A program made the position numbers and the translations under genes. DNA of 24,687 bases from DTU078 sp033808535 (GTDB taxonomy: Bacteria; Bacillota; Clostridia; Oscillospirales; CAG-272): NCBI GenBank assembly GCA_033808535.1, contig JAPXNL010000014.1:1-24687 (forward strand), given 5' to 3'. Numbering within the stretch: position 1 is the first letter of the stretch; each line of letters opens with the position of its first letter. This document shows positions 22,747 through 24,687 of this stretch, piece after piece. The notes under the pieces were generated by a model. It saw nothing but the letters and a program-made list of their open reading frames with translations. It ran no database searches and was not told where the DNA came from.

Positions 22747-22782
22747 CCCCGGGACACTGCCTGTTGCAGTCCCCGGGGTTTA
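22747..22782 (+). terminator. First terminator of the surface/pilus block
   Basis: CCCCGGG...ACTGC pairs with GCAGT...CCCGGGG around CTGTT, with one small internal bulge, and is followed by TTTA. It starts six bases past the stop of the DivIVA-like gene. Confidence 0.75.
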
Positions 22783-22800
22783 CATATGCAGTCAAAACGA

Positions 22801-22832
22801 CCGCCGGCTCTGTTTGAAACCGGCGGATTTTT
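22801..22832. terminator. Second, bidirectional terminator
   Basis: CCGCCGG (22801-22807) pairs with CCGGCGG (22820-22826), followed by ATTTTTAT on the plus strand and TCGTTTTG on the minus strand. It separates the convergent DivIVA-like and CotH genes. Confidence 0.8.
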
Positions 22833-22847
22833 ATGTCTGTGTTGATT

Positions 22848-24599
22848 TTATTCCAGCGATTCGATGAATCTCTGAACAAACTTGGTGCGGGCACGTAGGA
22901 AGTCCTTCATTATCTCAAGCTGACCCGCAAAGGTGTCTTCATTTGCTATTTTTTTAGGATTGGCACCTACAGGTTTGCCCAGTATACGCCATTTTTCGAA
23001 GTTATAAGCGGCGGACTTTTCAATCATTTCCGCGTATGCGTCAGCATATCCGGGCATGCCAAGAATAGCGCTCTTATATTTTTCCCATGTCGCTTTGAGC
23101 AGTTCGCGGAACTCGGGCATACGCAGCTGGTGACGGTAGTAGAACGTCGTGCTCATATAATCGCCTTCGGGTGAATCGCAGCCGCCGTAGTTGCAGTTGC
23201 CGATCGCAAGGTCAAAATCCCACACCGGCCCCATATGAATTATGCCGTCGCCGGCAACATACATAAAGCAGCTGCACCAGAAACCGGCATCCATGCTCTT
23301 TGTGATATCCTCGACTAAATACCATTTGGCAAACGACTCAAGATCAGCCATGGAGCTGACCTTTTTGTAGTCAAGGTTGTCAATCGCTTCATCAAATTCG
23401 AGCAGATAATTATAAATGTGGATAACCGCTTCATCGGTTATCTTCTTAGTCGATGGGTCCTCTATCACTATCCAGCCGCTGGTATGGATGATTGTTTCGT
23501 CGGCTATCGGATCATACCAGCATTCGCCATTGCCGATTCTGCGCCAGCGCTTTTTCTGGGATTCGGGCACCTCCGAGCTATGCCCGTCGAACTCGAGTAT
23601 ATATCCGGTTTTCTCGGGCGGTGTGCCCGGGACGTATTCGGGCACACCGATCGCCTGCACCTCGATTTTTTCGATCAGCATGTATGTGCCGTTATACTCG
23701 CCGTTTAGCCACATATCGACCGACCGGGTCGATACCGTAGCTTCCATTTCGAGCACTTCCGCCAGCCGTGCGCCGATTTCGTTGCGCATCAGCGTTTTGT
23801 CCTGATAATTGGAGACAAGCGTCCAGTCCTTGAGTTTGTCAAGCCCGAGCAGTGCGGTTCTCTTTTCCAGTTTGACCGCATAACCTTTTTTAGGGAATCC
23901 GAAAGAGGTATTTCCCCTGCCGTGCGTGGTTCCGGCAACTATGAGGCTCCCGTCCATGGCGTAATGGCAGACATCGGGGGCGCCGCCGCCGACATACAGA
24001 GTGCAGTTATAAATTGTTTCCTTATCATTTATATTTCTGAAGTTTTCCACCGTCAGCGCCAGTGACGGCAGGCCGGTATTCATTGTCTGAATATCGACCG
24101 TGACGGTCTTTTTCACTTCGCCTGCATAAACTGCAGAAAGCATGACAGGCTGTGAAAAATCAATCGCTGTTTCGCCTGATTTGAGTTTGGTATCCCCTAT
24201 GTATACACCGTTGGAATTGTCGGTAAAGGTCGGGATGAGCTTCGTAACGTCAATGCCCGCAGGCAAAAGCGCTGTTATCCTGTCGTCTGTTATATGGCAG
24301 GCAACACTGAACGGCAGTTCCGGGTTGCGCTCGGTCGTAAACATGAAGCGCGTAATCAGGTTATCAGAGCTTGTCTTTTTTACTTCGTTTATGCTTAAAA
24401 ACGCCTTGCCGGCTTCAGCTGATACAGGAGAGATGGTTTGTTCACGCGGTTTGGGTTTTTGATTTGCGGGGGTGGTTTCCGCAACCGGCTTGTCCGTTTC
24501 GGTCCCGCCGTCAGACGAGGGTGAGTCTTTGCAGGCATAAAACAGCGAAAAAACCGTCACGAGCGCCAGTATAAGTGCGGTAATCCTGTAAAAATGCAT
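22848..24599 (-). CDS. CotH-family kinase lipoprotein
   Basis: The ATG at 24599 follows GGGGG by about 10 bases and gives a lipoprotein-type signal (MHFYRITALILALVTVFSLFYAC, C23 lipidated); the longer frame start at 24674 lacks a ribosome site and would bury it. The 583-residue protein has a Thr/Pro-rich spacer, a beta-rich N-domain (about 65-190), and a CotH kinase fold: THGRGNTS near residue 225, KDWTLVSNYQDKTLMRNEIG, LNGEYNGTYMLIEKIEV, and the active-site WDFDLAIGN near 460. CotH in Bacillus is an atypical protein kinase of the spore coat; lipidated clostridial forms act outside the membrane and may not be spore-specific. The gene is monocistronic. Confidence 0.88.
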   Translation of the reverse strand: MHFYRITALILALVTVFSLFYACKDSPSSDGGTETDKPVAETTPANQKPKPREQTISPVSAEAGKAFLSINEVKKTSSDNLITRFMFTTERNPELPFSVACHITDDRITALLPAGIDVTKLIPTFTDNSNGVYIGDTKLKSGETAIDFSQPVMLSAVYAGEVKKTVTVDIQTMNTGLPSLALTVENFRNINDKETIYNCTLYVGGGAPDVCHYAMDGSLIVAGTTHGRGNTSFGFPKKGYAVKLEKRTALLGLDKLKDWTLVSNYQDKTLMRNEIGARLAEVLEMEATVSTRSVDMWLNGEYNGTYMLIEKIEVQAIGVPEYVPGTPPEKTGYILEFDGHSSEVPESQKKRWRRIGNGECWYDPIADETIIHTSGWIVIEDPSTKKITDEAVIHIYNYLLEFDEAIDNLDYKKVSSMADLESFAKWYLVEDITKSMDAGFWCSCFMYVAGDGIIHMGPVWDFDLAIGNCNYGGCDSPEGDYMSTTFYYRHQLRMPEFRELLKATWEKYKSAILGMPGYADAYAEMIEKSAAYNFEKWRILGKPVGANPKKIANEDTFAGQLEIMKDFLRARTKFVQRFIESLE

Positions 24600-24631
24600 A
24601 ACGGTAAAACCCCCGATAAATACAACTGATA

Positions 24632-24661
24632 ATTTTAGAAATGCTTGCCCTTGTAGCGCAA
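24632..24661 (-). promoter_or_regulatory. Possible sigma-A promoter for the CotH gene
   Basis: On the minus strand TTGCGC (24656-24661), an 18-base spacer and TAAAAT (24632-24637) lie 33 bases before the ATG. The -35 matches only 4 of 6. Confidence 0.45.
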
Positions 24662-24687
24662 CCTGAGCATCCACCGCTGTGCAAGCT

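Noticed and set aside
24600..24674. Longer start for the CotH gene
   Set aside because: No ribosome site, and it would place a non-signal stretch ahead of the lipoprotein signal and overlap the predicted promoter.

Overview
The window looks like a chromosomal segment of a spore-forming clostridium, probably an uncultured member of the Oscillospirales or a related gut lineage. The evidence is a sigma-K gene with a pro-sequence, a CotH-type lipoprotein, an ordinary rpsF-ssb-rpsR operon, a class B sortase, a T-box leader, sigma-A promoters close to consensus and strong GGAGG ribosome sites. No phage, IS element, CRISPR array, tRNA or rRNA is visible.

Layout. Positions 1-3200 (+) hold the 3' part of a sugar-type ABC solute-binding protein, a small conserved protein of unknown role, and a (p)ppGpp-hydrolase-like HD protein with a Cys-rich N-terminal domain. 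Positions 3208-6900 (-) hold a PHP histidinol phosphatase and a 754-residue fusion of an XRE DNA-binding domain, a cupin and an acyl-CoA synthetase. The fusion gene is preceded by a complete T-box leader whose specifier reads as AUC (Ile). Positions 7041-8813 (+) hold an SGNH hydrolase and a PAS-like sensor candidate. sigK (-) and polyphosphate kinase (+) follow, diverging from a 296-base spacer. The rpsF-ssb-rpsR operon (-) lies at 12132-13553; its S18 has a repeat-bearing N-terminal extension.

Positions 13631-22832 (+) form a cell-surface block: class B sortase, a transglutaminase-like lipoprotein on a PETK-repeat stalk, then a type IV pilus-like cluster (PilC/GspF membrane protein, two small membrane proteins, a class III-like prepilin, a PilX-like protein, a PilT-type ATPase) and a DivIVA-like coiled-coil protein, ended by tandem terminators. 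A methyltransferase gene and a Nif3-like gene, apparently AT-richer, interrupt the pilus cluster; the Nif3-like gene seems to start at ATT. The window closes with a CotH-kinase lipoprotein (-).

The most interesting system is the Ile-type T-box in front of the XRE-cupin-acyl-CoA synthetase fusion. Uncharged tRNA-Ile would switch on an acyl-CoA synthetase. One economical reading is isoleucine formation from scavenged 2-methylbutyrate (activation to the CoA thioester, reductive carboxylation, transamination), with the XRE-cupin part as a second sensor. The T-box and the domain order are seen in the sequence; the substrate and pathway are inference.
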